A DNA stretch of 64,000 nucleotides, from assembly GCF_016093545.1 (NCBI RefSeq), contig NZ_JADKYX010000004.1, positions 248,001-312,000 on the forward strand. The letters run 5' to 3'. This stretch comes from Massilia rhizosphaerae. GTDB taxonomy: Bacteria > Pseudomonadota > Gammaproteobacteria > Burkholderiales > Burkholderiaceae_D. The stretch's first letter is position 1. Each line of letters starts with the position of its first letter. Below the pieces are notes generated by a model. That model made no database searches. It had not been told where the DNA came from and worked only from the letters and a program-made list of their open reading frames with translations. A program made the translations under genes and the position numbers. Shown here in pieces: positions 27,618 to 37,026 of the stretch.

Positions 27618-28154
27618 TTATTGGGTGATGCCGACGTGAATCACGCCGATCACCTTCTTGCCGTCCAGCACCGGGGCGGAGGCTTGCACGCCCTTGATCT
27701 GGGTGGTGGGGTCGGGCGTCAGCTTGTCGGCGGCCCAGACCTGGCCCTTGATGCCGTTGAGGTAGACGGGACGCACGGCGTTGTTGAACAGCAACGGCTT
27801 GGTGCTTGCGGCCACCAGGTTGCCTTTTTCATCGCGCACCACCAACTTGTTGATGCCGGTGTCGGCTTCCCACTTCTTGAGCAGGACGCCTGCCTTGCTG
27901 GTGGTAAAAGACTTGACGGCCGGGTCGGTGTCGGCGACGTCCTGCCATTTGGCATTGGTCATGCCGGCCAGGGCGCCGTTGGCGTTGGCCTGCTTCACGG
28001 CCTGCACGATGACCGGGTTGGCAGCCCATTCGACGAGCTTTTGCTTGTACTTGTCGACTTTGGCTTGCAGCGGGGCGGGAAAATCGGCGGCGAAAGCGGA
28101 AACGCTGGCGCAGGCAAGCAGGGTGACCAAGCCGGTTTTCAGGACAGATTTCAA
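27618..28154 (-). CDS. Secreted Cache/PDC sensor-domain protein
   Basis: 178 residues from a TTG start at 28154. This start is chosen because AAGGAG lies six bases before it and because it gives a clean signal peptide, [20 protein letters not shown] with cleavage after AFA. The mature part is one Cache-like domain: [20 protein letters not shown] helix, [20 protein letters not shown] strands and [19 protein letters not shown]. There is no transmembrane anchor or signalling domain. As the first gene of a pair with the chemoreceptor it probably acts as a periplasmic ligand-binding partner; this is inference. Confidence 0.8.
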   Translation of the reverse strand: MKSVLKTGLVTLLACASVSAFAADFPAPLQAKVDKYKQKLVEWAANPVIVQAVKQANANGALAGMTNAKWQDVADTDPAVKSFTTSKAGVLLKKWEADTGINKLVVRDEKGNLVAASTKPLLFNNAVRPVYLNGIKGQVWAADKLTPDPTTQIKGVQASAPVLDGKKVIGVIHVGITQ

Positions 28155-28423
28155 GTTGAACTCCTTTTTCTTTTTGGGGTGAACTCGGCAGCACGCGATA
28201 GCGCTACCAGCGCGACCGAAAAACGCAAAGAACAGCCGCCGCAGCCATCGAGCCCATGCCTTCGTCAGGAGCATGCTCGGCAAGCCGCCCGAATTGCGTT
28301 ATCGGGAATATTGATCATACAATAAAATTTCTTTGTCGCAACTTTAGTTACACGGGGTGAACTTGGGTTTCACACTTGTGCTTAAGTGAGGCTTCCAGAT
28401 CCCCGCGAACCAGGGAGGCAAGC

Positions 28424-28834
28424 ATCGACCCCATCCACTACATCGTCGTCACGATCGGCTCGGCCGGCGACCTGTTTCCCTTCCTGGCGCTGGCGCTCAC
28501 CTTGCGCGCGCTGGGCCACCGCGTGAGCTTTCTCGCACCCGGGCAGCACGGCCCCTGGGTGCGCCCGACCGGACTGCCGTTCACGGGCCTGCCCGCCGAC
28601 GAAGCCGTGCTGCGCGACACCGACCTATGGCATCCGACGCGCGGCTTCGGCGTCGTCGGGCGCGCGACACGGCCGGCGATGGCGCGCATCGTGCCGTTCG
28701 TCGAGGCGTTGCCGCGCGACGAGCGCTGCGTGCTGCTCGCGCATCCGCTCGCGCTGCCCGAGGCGGACCTGTGCCGGGCGGTGCAGGCGCGCAACGTCGA
28801 CCAGAATCCGGACGACGGCGGCAAGGAAGACTGA
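28424..28834 (+). pseudogene. Truncated glycosyltransferase N-terminus fused in frame to the ABC transporter tail
   Basis: Codons up to about 28785 encode the first ~120 residues of the same glycosyltransferase as at 31011, for example VVTIGSAGDLFPFLALAL and FTGLPADEAVLRDTDLWHPT. At LCRA the frame passes without a break into QARNVDQNPDDGGKED, the last residues of the cyanophycin ABC protein. So the product would have half a sugar-binding domain and no nucleotide-sugar site, and is almost certainly non-functional. A GGAGG lies just upstream of an ATC codon at 28424. The first standard in-frame start is TTG 28376. The structure marks a tandem-duplication breakpoint. Confidence 0.85.
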
Positions 28835-29311
28835 ACGATGACGACTTTTACGACTTTCGCGCTACGCCGGGATGCGTTCGGCAAGCTGGTATTGACGAAA
28901 GGCAAGGGCGAGGAATTCGTCGGCGTGGCGCCGGTGCGTTCCATTCCTGTGCAAGCGCCCTCGAAGGGCATCTCGCTCGTGCGCGACAGCGGCAAGGAAG
29001 TCGGCTGGATCGACGACCTCGAGACGATGCCTGCCGACATCCGCGCGCTCGTGACGGAAGAACTGGACGGCCGCGAATTCATGCCGGAAATCCTGTCGAT
29101 CAAGGCCGTCTCCAGCTTCGCCACGCCGTGCACGTGGACCGTCGCGACGGACCGCGGCGACACGGAATTCGTGCTGAAAGGCGAGGAAGACATCCGCCGG
29201 CTCGGCGCGTATTCCCTCCTGATCGCGGACAGCCACGGCATCCACTTCCTCATCCGCGACATGTTCGGCATCGATAAGAGCAGCAGGAAGATTCTCGACC
29301 CGTTCCTATAA
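28786..29311. repeat. Duplicated segment, copy 2: ABC gene tail plus DUF1854
   Basis: Diverged second copy of 25327-25856. Its left edge is the in-frame junction with the glycosyltransferase fragment near 28785. Its right edge is the DUF1854 stop, after which the sequence is unrelated to copy 1. Confidence 0.9.
28838..29311 (+). CDS. DUF1854 family protein (copy 2)
   Basis: 157 residues, intact frame, about 90% identical to copy 1 at 25383-25856 (16 differences by eye). Changes are scattered and mostly conservative (e.g. D to E, A to G, Y to F, Q to A). The sequence before its ATG, including the ABC tail, is also copied, so it retains its ribosome-site context. Whether it is expressed is open, because it now lies behind a glycosyltransferase fragment rather than the exporter. 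The intact frame despite visible divergence suggests some selection. Confidence 0.85.
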   Translation: MTTFTTFALRRDAFGKLVLTKGKGEEFVGVAPVRSIPVQAPSKGISLVRDSGKEVGWIDDLETMPADIRALVTEELDGREFMPEILSIKAVSSFATPCTWTVATDRGDTEFVLKGEEDIRRLGAYSLLIADSHGIHFLIRDMFGIDKSSRKILDPFL

Positions 29312-29489
29312 GCGTTACTGGATCTGGATCCTATTAAGCTGATCAGGCCCTCTCTGAGGAACCTGCGAAGACCGACTATGCCCGCCATCGATCCTCCACG
29401 ATGACAATTCGTAATGCCGACGTCCGGGGCTCGTGTCCAGACCGATACCGTTACGCCTCGACAAGTGGAATTCGAAACAGGAGCCACGA

Positions 29490-29711
29490 ATGACTGATTT
29501 GTTGCCGCGTTTCACAGAGAAACCCAGTGGAAAGCCAGTAGTCGGTCGCAAGAAAACGCCTTTGTTGCGTTTAGTTTGCGACGCAATCTCTTCTATTTTT
29601 TTTCCTTGTTTTTATTTTGGCTACGCAGGCGGAGACAATGTCAAAAGCAAAGATCATTGTGAAGTACCCGATAATGATTATAAAGTCAGCAAGGGCAGCT
29701 GCTCCATGTAA
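29490..29711 (+). CDS. Possible small Cys-containing protein (doubtful)
   Basis: 73 residues starting MTDLLPRFTEKPSGKP. An AGGAG lies seven bases before the ATG. The middle is hydrophobic (CDAISSIFFPCFYFGYAGG) and the end is polar with Cys residues. The second half runs antisense to the 3' end of the CPBP gene, which argues against it. No family recognised. It may be a real short gene cut by the AT-rich insertion, or chance. The upstream part, 29312-29489, shows nothing identifiable. Confidence 0.25.
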   Translation: MTDLLPRFTEKPSGKPVVGRKKTPLLRLVCDAISSIFFPCFYFGYAGGDNVKSKDHCEVPDNDYKVSKGSCSM

Positions 29712-30326
29712 CACGTGGTACGCACTAAGATCCTCTATGACAGGGATAGATATTTGGTCAACAGATAGTGCCATGTTTCCAAGGAAATCATATATAGTAT
29801 GCATTCCTATTGCCAGCAAAAGCGAATTCCATCTAAGAGCGACGCTTGCATAAAAAATTCCGCTGATTATGATTGTTGCCATTATTGAGAAGTGGCAAAG
29901 ATAAAAGATGAGTGAGGATAAAGATATGGCATATATCGGCCTCATCCTTTTTAGAAGCGATCGCAGAAGAAATTTTCTGAAAATTATTTCTTCTGAAACA
30001 GCTGCGCCAAACGCATCAATTAGAAACATTGGCCAAAGATTGTAAGGAATTAAGGATTTTATGAGAGATAATTCCTTTTCTCTGAGCCCAATGGCGAACA
30101 AAATATATAGCACAAGTGCCACATATGAAATACACAGTACACCCTGCCAAACTATACTTCGCATAGCGGTACGCCTTTCGGCGTACAGCAACAACAGCAC
30201 TGAACACGTGGCTATTATTGCTAGGTTCCACGGTCCCAAATTGCCTTTTTCGATCGCAGCCCATAATTTCGCCACGAACAAAACAGGCAAAAAAAGCCAA
30301 ATGTTGATTTTTTTTACATGTTCCAT
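29571..30326 (-). CDS. CPBP family intramembrane glutamic protease
   Basis: 251 residues with seven to eight hydrophobic helices. The CPBP/ABI motifs are present: AVSEEIIFRKFLLRSL (EExxFR), the His-bearing SSLIFYLCHF helix and GMHTIYDFLGN. Family members include Rce1-type proteases and bacteriocin self-immunity proteins. Its start overlaps the end of a shortened HlyD-like gene by 13 bases, so it belongs with a former peptide-export system. The gene is clearly AT-richer than the surrounding DNA, suggesting recent transfer. The physiological substrate is unknown. Confidence 0.85.
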   Translation of the reverse strand: MEHVKKINIWLFLPVLFVAKLWAAIEKGNLGPWNLAIIATCSVLLLLYAERRTAMRSIVWQGVLCISYVALVLYILFAIGLREKELSLIKSLIPYNLWPMFLIDAFGAAVSEEIIFRKFLLRSLLKRMRPIYAISLSSLIFYLCHFSIMATIIISGIFYASVALRWNSLLLAIGMHTIYDFLGNMALSVDQISIPVIEDLSAYHVLHGAAALADFIIIIGYFTMIFAFDIVSACVAKIKTRKKNRRDCVAN

Positions 30327-30601
30327 CTTCTCTGGATTTCCATTTGCGCCAGTTGGTTCGCTTCAGCATTCAAACTTTGCAGACGCTGCGTTAACACCGC
30401 TTTGTGCTCCTCATTCTGGGCAAGACGTAACCGCCGCTCCGTTTCGGTAATGAATGCAAGTAGAATGACAAAGGCTAAACCGGAAATCAGCCACGAGGAC
30501 AATGGCTGTGCCAGATGAATCGTACCGAGCCACTGCCGCCCCGATGACGCTGTTGCTTCCCGACGGAACAATGGCGAATGCTGCCCTTCGATATTCGACA
30601 T
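30314..30601 (-). pseudogene. Internally deleted HlyD-type membrane fusion protein
   Basis: 95 residues. The N-terminus SPLFRREATASSGRQWLG and the single membrane helix (LSSWLISGLAFVILLAFI) match HlyD/peptide-exporter fusion proteins. It then jumps straight to a coiled-coil piece, HKAVLTQRLQSLNAEANQL, and stops; such proteins are normally ~400 residues with barrel and lipoyl domains. So most of the protein is missing, although the frame is open. No partner ABC transporter is nearby. It could still be translated to couple the CPBP gene that overlaps its 3' end. Confidence 0.6.
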
Positions 30602-31010
30602 TTCTCATCTCTTGCGGTAATCGATACACGAACAAAGAAAACAGCGAAATAACTTGTGGACGCATGCGCTCCCGACCACTTGAAGGCTATACGATGAGGG
30701 TCATTGTATTTCTGATGAGAAACAAGGCGTACTTAATTGCACTGTCTCCAGGCGACTGCGGTATCCAGTTCTTCACGGTCCTATCCCACCGGCGTATTCC
30801 AAATCTTCGACGGGCGCCCGCACTTGATCGATTGCATATTCATCAGGTTGGCAGTCGAGCAGGTAGCCGAGTGCCAAGTCCCAAGTAAGCGACCGGCACG
30901 CGAAACGTGGGCAATTCTGGACAACCGATTGCGGCTCGATGTTTGCCACGCCAGCCAGCCAGCCGCACGCTTTCGCGTACAGTAGCGGCAACGCAAAGCA
31001 AGGAGGCGCC
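30602..31010. other. Intergenic region, possible gene remnant
   Basis: About 400 bases between the HlyD remnant (minus) and the glycosyltransferase (plus). The minus strand at 30773-31021 has an open frame with protein-like composition (e.g. LALGYLLDCQPDEYAIDQVR), but it has no good start and covers the glycosyltransferase leader; I do not recognise it. No promoter is convincing. Confidence 0.3.
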
Positions 31011-32258
31011 ATCGATCCCACCCGCTACGTCGTCGTCACCATCGGCTCGGCCGGCGACCTGTTCCCCTTCCTCGCGCTGGCCCTCGAGCTGCGCGCGCGT
31101 GGCCACCGCGTGAGCTTTCTCGGGCCGGAGCAGCACGGTCCGTGGGTGCGTCCGACCGGACTGCCGTTCACGGGCCTGCCCGCCGACGAGGCCGTGCTGC
31201 ACGATCCCGACCTGTGGCATCCCACGCGCGGCTTCGGCGTCGTCTGGCGCGCGACGCGGCCGGCGATGGCGCGCATCGTTCCGTTCGTCGAGGCGTTGCC
31301 GCACGACGAGCGCTGCGTGCTGCTCGTACACCCGCTTGCGCTGCCCGAGGCGGATCTGTGCCGGGCCGCGTACCCGGGCGCGAAGATCGCGGCGGCCTAT
31401 CTCGCGCCCGCGAACCTGGTGACGGTGCACGATCCTCTGCTGGTCGGTCCGTGGCGCGTTCCATCGTGGGTGCCGCTGGCGGCGCGCCGGACCTTCTGGC
31501 GTTGGGTCGGCAGGCGCTTCATCGATCCCGTCGCGCTGGCGGACGTGAACGCGGCGCGCCTCCCGCGTGGCCTGCCGCCCGTGGCGACCTTGATGGACTG
31601 GATCGCGGCCGTGCCCGACCTGTCGTTGACGCTGTTCCCCGACTGGTTCGCGCACACGCAGCCGGACTGGCCGCGGCCGCTGGTGCGCGGCGATTTTCCG
31701 CTGTTCGATCCGCACCCCGACGCGGCGCCCGCGCCCGCACTGGATGCTTTTCTCAAGGCCGGCGCGGCGCCGCTCGTGTTCACGCATGGCACCGGCAATA
31801 CGCAGGCCGCCGCGTACTTCCGCCATGCGCGCGCGGCGGCGCAGCAACTGGGCCGCCGCGCGATCTTCCTCACGCCGCACCGCGAGCAGGTACCGGCCGA
31901 CCTGCCGGACACGATGTTGTGGCAGGACTACGTGCCGCTGCGCCGCCTGCTGCCGCACGCGGCGGCCCTGATCCACCATGGCGGCATCGGCACGACGGCG
32001 GAAGCCCTGCACGCGGGGACACCGCAGCTGGTCGTGCCGCTCGCGCACGACCAGTTCGACAACGCCGCGCGCGTGGCGGCGCTGGGCGTCGGCGCCGCAC
32101 TGCCGGCGGCGCGGCTGGACGAAAGACGGCTCGTGCGCGCGCTGGCCGCCTTGCTGGCGGCGCCGGGACTCGCCGGGCGCACGCGGGCAGTGGCAGCACG
32201 ATTCGCGCCTGTGGCGGGCGTGGACCGGATGTGCGCCGCCCTTGAAGAGCTGGCCTAA
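31011..32258 (+). CDS. GT1-type (UDP-glycosyltransferase fold) glycosyltransferase
   Basis: About 415 residues. The N-terminal domain begins RYVVVTIGSAGDLFPFLAL, the usual acceptor-domain opening. The C-terminal donor domain has the family signature ALIHHGGIGTTAEALHAGTP followed by LVVPLAHDQFDNAARV. Such enzymes glycosylate lipids or small natural products. The sequence has no standard start at the homology boundary: AAGGAGG at 31000-31006 is followed by CGCC and an ATC codon at 31011. The nearest standard start is ATG 30939, which would add 24 unrelated residues. A truncated relative lies at 28424. No pathway partners are adjacent. Confidence 0.88.
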   Translation: MDPTRYVVVTIGSAGDLFPFLALALELRARGHRVSFLGPEQHGPWVRPTGLPFTGLPADEAVLHDPDLWHPTRGFGVVWRATRPAMARIVPFVEALPHDERCVLLVHPLALPEADLCRAAYPGAKIAAAYLAPANLVTVHDPLLVGPWRVPSWVPLAARRTFWRWVGRRFIDPVALADVNAARLPRGLPPVATLMDWIAAVPDLSLTLFPDWFAHTQPDWPRPLVRGDFPLFDPHPDAAPAPALDAFLKAGAAPLVFTHGTGNTQAAAYFRHARAAAQQLGRRAIFLTPHREQVPADLPDTMLWQDYVPLRRLLPHAAALIHHGGIGTTAEALHAGTPQLVVPLAHDQFDNAARVAALGVGAALPAARLDERRLVRALAALLAAPGLAGRTRAVAARFAPVAGVDRMCAALEELA

Positions 32259-32331
32259 CGGCACTGCAGTTCCACGGCCAGGGGCTCGGCGTGCCGATCC
32301 CGTCCGAATTCCTGTCGATGCTGCCTTACCT

Positions 32332-32507
32332 GGCGCCACGTACACGGGCTCGTTCGACCAGGTGAGAAAACTGTTCGCCGCCACGCCGGCCGCTTCTCGT
32401 TCAATGTGGCGAAGGGCCGCTGCGAGCATTGCGCGGGCGAGGGCTTCGTGATGGTCGAGCTGCTGTTCCTGCCGAGCGTGTACGCGCCGTGCCCCATCTG
32501 CGGCGGT
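32332..32507 (+). pseudogene. uvrA fragment (zinc-binding region), frameshifted
   Basis: One frame reads GATYTGSFDQVRKLFAATP, then after a small deletion a second frame reads GRFSFNVAKGRCEHCAGEGF and MVELLFLPSVYAPCPICGGG. Together they match the UvrA segment around its C-terminal zinc finger. Everything before and after is absent. It is a scrap of a uvrA-like gene, not a functional excinuclease. It lies between the glycosyltransferase and the kinase operon and ends in a REP-like palindrome. Confidence 0.75.
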
Positions 32508-32545
32508 GGGCACGGGGTGCCTACGCCGGCCGCGCCCACCCTACG
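32505..32545. repeat. REP-like palindromic element
   Basis: GGTGGGCAC (32505-32513) is followed by a partial return arm, then GCGCCCACCCTACG at 32532-32545, the inverse of CGTAGGGTGGGC. The same core (TAGGGTGGGCAC with GTGCCCACC) recurs after leuB near 63619. Two copies in 64 kb suggest a dispersed extragenic repeat. Confidence 0.5.
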
Positions 32546-32704
32546 CGCCATGCCTTTGTCTAACGTCGGTGATTGCCGGTGCAAACACAAGGAAACGCCA
32601 GGCAACGCCGCTGACTTGGCAAAAACAGGCGTTCAAACGAACGCACCGGTTTGCATGCTTGCGTTACACTTGGGATATTTTTTTCATAAGAGTAACGACC
32701 CAGC

Positions 32705-35700
32705 ATGCCCGGTTCGAGTATCGATAGCGAGCAATTCCGCCGCATCCTGTCGCGCAACGTCGCCATGCCGCTGGGCATGGGCGTGCTCAGCGCGCTCGTG
32801 TTCGTGGGCATCATCGCCTACCTCATCAACGTCCTGAGCTGGGTCGAGCATTCCGAGCACGTGATCGGCCGTGCCAACGAGGTCAACCGGCTGTCGGCCG
32901 ACATGGAAGCCGGCATGCGCGGCTACGTGATGTCTGGCGACCAGGACTTCCTGGCGCCGTACTTGACGGCCAAGCCGCGCATCGATGCCGAGCTCAAGAA
33001 TCTCGGACGGCTCGTCGAGGACAACCGGGCCCAGCTGGAGCGCATCGAGCGCGTGCGGGCCGCGGAGGCGGAGTGGCAGCGCTATGCCGAGGAGATGATC
33101 GCGCGCCGCGGCAAGAACAGCGATTTCGTCGAGATCATCCAGGTCATCAAGCGCGGCCGCGGCAAGCTGCTGACGGAACAGGTGCGGAGCGAATTCCTCG
33201 AGTTCATCCAGGAAGAACAACGCATCCTGCAGGAGCGCAACGCCACGTCCCGCTCCGTGATCGCATGGTCCGTCGCCGCGTTCCTCGCGTTCAGTCTCGT
33301 CGTGGCCGGGCTGCTGGCCCTGTTCGGCCGGCGCGAGCTGATGGCGTTATCCAAGTCGTACAACGACGTGCTGCAGCACGAGGAAGATCACAACACCCAA
33401 CTGCGCCAACAGGCCTGGATGCGCATCGGCCAGACGGAATTGTCCGCCAAGACGACGGGCATCATCAGCCTGGAGCCGTTGGCCGAGGTCGTGCTGAACT
33501 ATGTGGCGCGCTACCTGAGCGGCGTCGTGGCCGCGATGTACGTGCGCGACGACGACGGGACGCTCACCCGCATCGGCGCCTACGGTTTCGCGCACGACGA
33601 CACGGAGCGGGGCCGCGTCGTGCGGCCGAACGAATCGCTCGCCGCCCAGGCCGCCAACGAGAACCGTGTCATCACCTTGCGCGAGCTGCCGCCGGACTAT
33701 ATCAAGGTGGGCTCGGCCCTGGGCGAGACGGCGCCGCAGGAACTCTTGATCGCCCCCGTGTCCAACTTCGGCAAGATCAAGGGCGTCATCGAGATCGGCT
33801 TCCTGCATGCCGTGCGCGAGCGCGACGTCCAGTTCATGGAAACGATCGCCGCATCGGTCGGCGCGGCCGTCGCCAACGTCCTGCACCGCCAGCGCCTGCA
33901 GGCCGCGCTGGAAGAACAGCAGGCCCTGAACGAAGAGCTGCAGGTCCAGCAGGAAGAATTGCGCACGGCAAACGAGGAACTGGAAGAACAGTCGCGTGCG
34001 CTGGAAGAATCGCAATCGGCGCTGGAAAACCAGCAGGCCGAGCTGGAGCAGACGAACGAACAACTGGCCGAGCAGGCCGCCAACCTCGACAACAAGAACA
34101 CGGCGCTGGTGCAAGCCCAGGAGCAATTGCGCGATCGGGCGCTGGAACTGGAACGAGCCAGCCGCTACAAGTCTGAATTCCTCGCGAACATGTCGCACGA
34201 GCTCAGGACGCCGCTGAACAGTTCGCTGATCCTCGCCAAGCTGCTGGCGGACAATGGCAACGGCAATTTGAACGAGGAGCAGGTCCGCTTTGCTCAGACG
34301 ATCTATTCGGCTGGCAACGACCTGCTCAATCTGATCAATGACATCCTCGATATTTCCAAGGTCGAGGCCGGCAAGCTGGAGCTCGTGCCGGAAGACTTGC
34401 CGCTGCGCCGCGTCATCGAGGGCCTGGCCCGCGTGTTCGAACCGCTGGCGCGCCAGAAGCACCTGGAATTCGCGCTGAACGTCGAGCCGAACGTGCCCGC
34501 CAGCATCCACACGGACCGCCAGCGCCTGGAGCAGATCCTCAAGAACCTGCTGTCGAACGCCGTCAAGTTCACGGACAAGGGCAAGGTCGGCTTGACCGTC
34601 AGCGCGAATACGGACGGCTGGATCCAGTTCACCGTGCAGGATTCCGGCATCGGCATCGCGCCCGAGCAGCAGGAAAAAATCTTCGATGCCTTCCACCAGG
34701 CCGACGGCTCCATCGCCCGCAAATACGGCGGCACGGGCCTGGGCCTGTCCATCTCGCGCGACCTGACGGCTTTGCTGGGCGGCACGTTGACCTTGACGAG
34801 CACGCCGGGCGCGGGCAGCACGTTCACGCTCAGCCTGCCGCGCAACGGCACCGTCGCCGCGACGCCGCCCGTGTCGCCGCCGGCCCAGCCGGTCGTAGCC
34901 GCGCCCGAACCCGTGCCCGCGCCGGCCGCGGTCCAGCCGCAGGAGACGCCGCAGCCGTTCGCCGACGACCGTACCGAACCGGCCGGCGGCGTGCGCACGG
35001 TGCTCGTGATCGAGGACGAACCGGAATTCGCGCGCATCCTGTACGGCCTCGCGCACGACATGGAGTTCCGCTGCCTCGTCGCCCTGACGGCGCAGGAAGG
35101 CCTGGAACTGGCCGCGCACGACGGCCCGGACGCGATCCTGCTCGACATCCGCTTGCCGGATCGCTCGGGCCTGTCCGTGCTGCAGCAGCTCAAGGACAAT
35201 CCGGCCACGCGCCACATCCCCGTCCACGTCGTGTCGAGCCAGGAGAACGGCGGCGAGGCGCTGCACTTGGGCGCGATCGGGTACGCGTTGAAACCGACGA
35301 CGCGCGAACAGCTGGAAGAGGTGTTCCGCAAATTGAAGGACAAGTCGGCGCAGACCATCAAGCGCGTGCTGCTCGTCGAGGACGACGAGCGCCAGCGCGA
35401 CAGCGTCGTGCAACTGATCGCCGACGCCGACGTCGAGATCGCGGCCGTCGGGTCGGGCGAGGAAGCCCTGAAGTTGTTGCGCACGCAGATTTTCGATTGC
35501 ATGATCATCGACTTGAAGCTGCCCGATATGCAGGGCAATGACTTGCTCAAGCGGATGTCTCTGGAAGAACTGTGTTCGTTCCCGCCCGTCATCGTCTACA
35601 CGGGCCGCAACCTGACGCGCGACGAGGAAGCGGAACTGCTGAAATACTCGCGCTCGATTATCATCAAGGGCGCGCGTTCTCCGGAGCGCCTGCTGGACGA

Positions 35701-36178
35701 GGTGACGCTGTTCCTGCACAAGGTGGAGTCGCAGCTGTCGTCGGAACGCCAGACGATGCTCAAGACCGTGCGCGGGCGCGACCGCGTGTTCGAGGGCCGC
35801 ACGATCCTCCTCGTGGACGACGACGTGCGCAATGTGTTCGCGCTGACCAGCGCACTGGAACAACGCGGCGCCAAGGTCGAAGTGGGCCGCAACGGCTACG
35901 AGGCCATCGCCAGGCTCGACGAGCATGCGGACGCGATCGACCTCGTGCTGATGGACGTGATGATGCCGGGCATGGACGGGCTGGAAGCGACGCGCCGTAT
36001 CCGCCAGGACAAGCGTTTCGCGCGCCTGCCCATCATCGCCATCACGGCGAAGGCGATGAAGGACGACCAGGAACAATGCCTGGCGGCCGGCGCCAACGAC
36101 TATCTGGCCAAGCCGATCGACCTGACCCGGCTGTACTCGCTGCTGCGCGTGTGGATGCCCTCCCTGGAACGCATTTGA
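32705..36178 (+). CDS. Membrane hybrid histidine kinase, CHASE3-like sensor, GAF and three receivers
   Basis: 1157 residues. Membrane helices at about 22-44 and 192-212 enclose a CHASE3-like periplasmic helical domain (residues 50-185, with [16 protein letters not shown]). Then a GAF domain (about 250-395), a long Glu/Gln-rich coiled coil (about 400-490), HisKA with [17 protein letters not shown] near 495, and HATPase (N-box [25 protein letters not shown]). A Pro/Ala linker leads to three receivers with phospho-sites in [18 protein letters not shown] and VLMDVMMPG. It heads an operon with cheR, cheB and another kinase. Such CHASE3/GAF multi-receiver kinases integrate several phosphorelays; the stimulus is unknown. 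Confidence 0.95.
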   Translation: MPGSSIDSEQFRRILSRNVAMPLGMGVLSALVFVGIIAYLINVLSWVEHSEHVIGRANEVNRLSADMEAGMRGYVMSGDQDFLAPYLTAKPRIDAELKNLGRLVEDNRAQLERIERVRAAEAEWQRYAEEMIARRGKNSDFVEIIQVIKRGRGKLLTEQVRSEFLEFIQEEQRILQERNATSRSVIAWSVAAFLAFSLVVAGLLALFGRRELMALSKSYNDVLQHEEDHNTQLRQQAWMRIGQTELSAKTTGIISLEPLAEVVLNYVARYLSGVVAAMYVRDDDGTLTRIGAYGFAHDDTERGRVVRPNESLAAQAANENRVITLRELPPDYIKVGSALGETAPQELLIAPVSNFGKIKGVIEIGFLHAVRERDVQFMETIAASVGAAVANVLHRQRLQAALEEQQALNEELQVQQEELRTANEELEEQSRALEESQSALENQQAELEQTNEQLAEQAANLDNKNTALVQAQEQLRDRALELERASRYKSEFLANMSHELRTPLNSSLILAKLLADNGNGNLNEEQVRFAQTIYSAGNDLLNLINDILDISKVEAGKLELVPEDLPLRRVIEGLARVFEPLARQKHLEFALNVEPNVPASIHTDRQRLEQILKNLLSNAVKFTDKGKVGLTVSANTDGWIQFTVQDSGIGIAPEQQEKIFDAFHQADGSIARKYGGTGLGLSISRDLTALLGGTLTLTSTPGAGSTFTLSLPRNGTVAATPPVSPPAQPVVAAPEPVPAPAAVQPQETPQPFADDRTEPAGGVRTVLVIEDEPEFARILYGLAHDMEFRCLVALTAQEGLELAAHDGPDAILLDIRLPDRSGLSVLQQLKDNPATRHIPVHVVSSQENGGEALHLGAIGYALKPTTREQLEEVFRKLKDKSAQTIKRVLLVEDDERQRDSVVQLIADADVEIAAVGSGEEALKLLRTQIFDCMIIDLKLPDMQGNDLLKRMSLEELCSFPPVIVYTGRNLTRDEEAELLKYSRSIIIKGARSPERLLDEVTLFLHKVESQLSSERQTMLKTVRGRDRVFEGRTILLVDDDVRNVFALTSALEQRGAKVEVGRNGYEAIARLDEHADAIDLVLMDVMMPGMDGLEATRRIRQDKRFARLPIIAITAKAMKDDQEQCLAAGANDYLAKPIDLTRLYSLLRVWMPSLERI

Positions 36179-36195
36179 AAAAGACGCCGCATACC

Positions 36196-37026
36196 ATGCA
36201 CAATCCGCCGAGCGACGCCGACATCGAGTTGCGGATGCTGATCGAAGCCGTCTACCTCAAGTACAACTACGATTTCCGCGATTACACGGGCGCGTCGCAA
36301 AAACGGCGCGTCCTCGCGGCATTGCGCGCGATGGAATGCGACACGATCTCGGCCTTGCAGGCGCGCGTCATGCACGACCCGGCGGCGTTCACTCAGCTGC
36401 TGCAGTTTTTGACCATACCTGTAACGGAAATGTTCCGCGACCCGGATTATTATCTGGCTGTACGCCGGCTCGTCGTGCCGTTCCTCAAGACGTATCCGTC
36501 GCTGAACGTGTGGGTGGCCGGCTGCAGCACGGGCGAAGAAGTGTATTCGCTCGCGATCCTGCTGCACGAGGAGGGCTTGCTGGAGCGCACGCAGATGTAC
36601 GCGACCGACATCAATCCGGATGCGCTGGAAGCGGCGCGGCGCGGCGTGATGCCGCTGGAAAAAATGCGCGCGTACACCGAGAATTACCAGAAGGCGGGCG
36701 GCATGCGCGCATTTTCCGACTATTACACGGCCGCGTACGGCGGCGCGCTGTTCGACCGCGCCCTGACCGAGAACGTCACGTTCGCGGACCACAGCCTGGC
36801 CACGGACAGCGTGTTCGCGGAAACGCATTTCATCAGCTGCCGCAACGTGATGATCTACTTTAACCGGCGCCTGCAGAACCGCGTGCTGGGCCTGTTCCAC
36901 GACTCGCTGTGCCACCGCGGCTTCCTGGGCCTCGGCAGCAAGGAAAGCATCGACTTTTCCACGTACGCCCAACGCTTCGAGCCGCTCGCGCGGCGCGAGC
37001 GCATCTTCCGCAAGGGGGCCGCATGA
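36196..37026 (+). CDS. cheR: CheR-type protein glutamate methyltransferase
   Basis: 276 residues from ATG 36196. The N-terminal helical domain has YLKYNYDFRDYTGASQKRRV. The SAM domain has VWVAGCSTGEEVYSLAILL (motif I), MYATDINPDALEAARRG and FISCRNVMIYFNRRLQ. All are standard for CheR, which methylates glutamates, classically on chemoreceptors. It lies between two hybrid kinases and a cheB without receptors, so its targets may be sensor kinases or receptors elsewhere. Stop and next start overlap (ATGA). Confidence 0.93.
   Translation: MHNPPSDADIELRMLIEAVYLKYNYDFRDYTGASQKRRVLAALRAMECDTISALQARVMHDPAAFTQLLQFLTIPVTEMFRDPDYYLAVRRLVVPFLKTYPSLNVWVAGCSTGEEVYSLAILLHEEGLLERTQMYATDINPDALEAARRGVMPLEKMRAYTENYQKAGGMRAFSDYYTAAYGGALFDRALTENVTFADHSLATDSVFAETHFISCRNVMIYFNRRLQNRVLGLFHDSLCHRGFLGLGSKESIDFSTYAQRFEPLARRERIFRKGAA

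Noticed and set aside
24134..27628. A 1164-codon plus-strand frame spanning the ABC, DUF1854 and chemoreceptor genes
   Set aside because: Shadow of well-supported genes in other frames; no domain recognised.
30773..31021. An 82-codon minus-strand frame upstream of the glycosyltransferase
   Set aside because: Looks somewhat protein-like, but overlaps the leader of the glycosyltransferase and has no good start or recognised family.
32259..32331. More of uvrA upstream of the recognised fragment
   Set aside because: No UvrA-like peptide in any frame before 32332.
33347..36076. A 909-codon minus-strand frame
   Set aside because: Antisense shadow of the three-receiver kinase.
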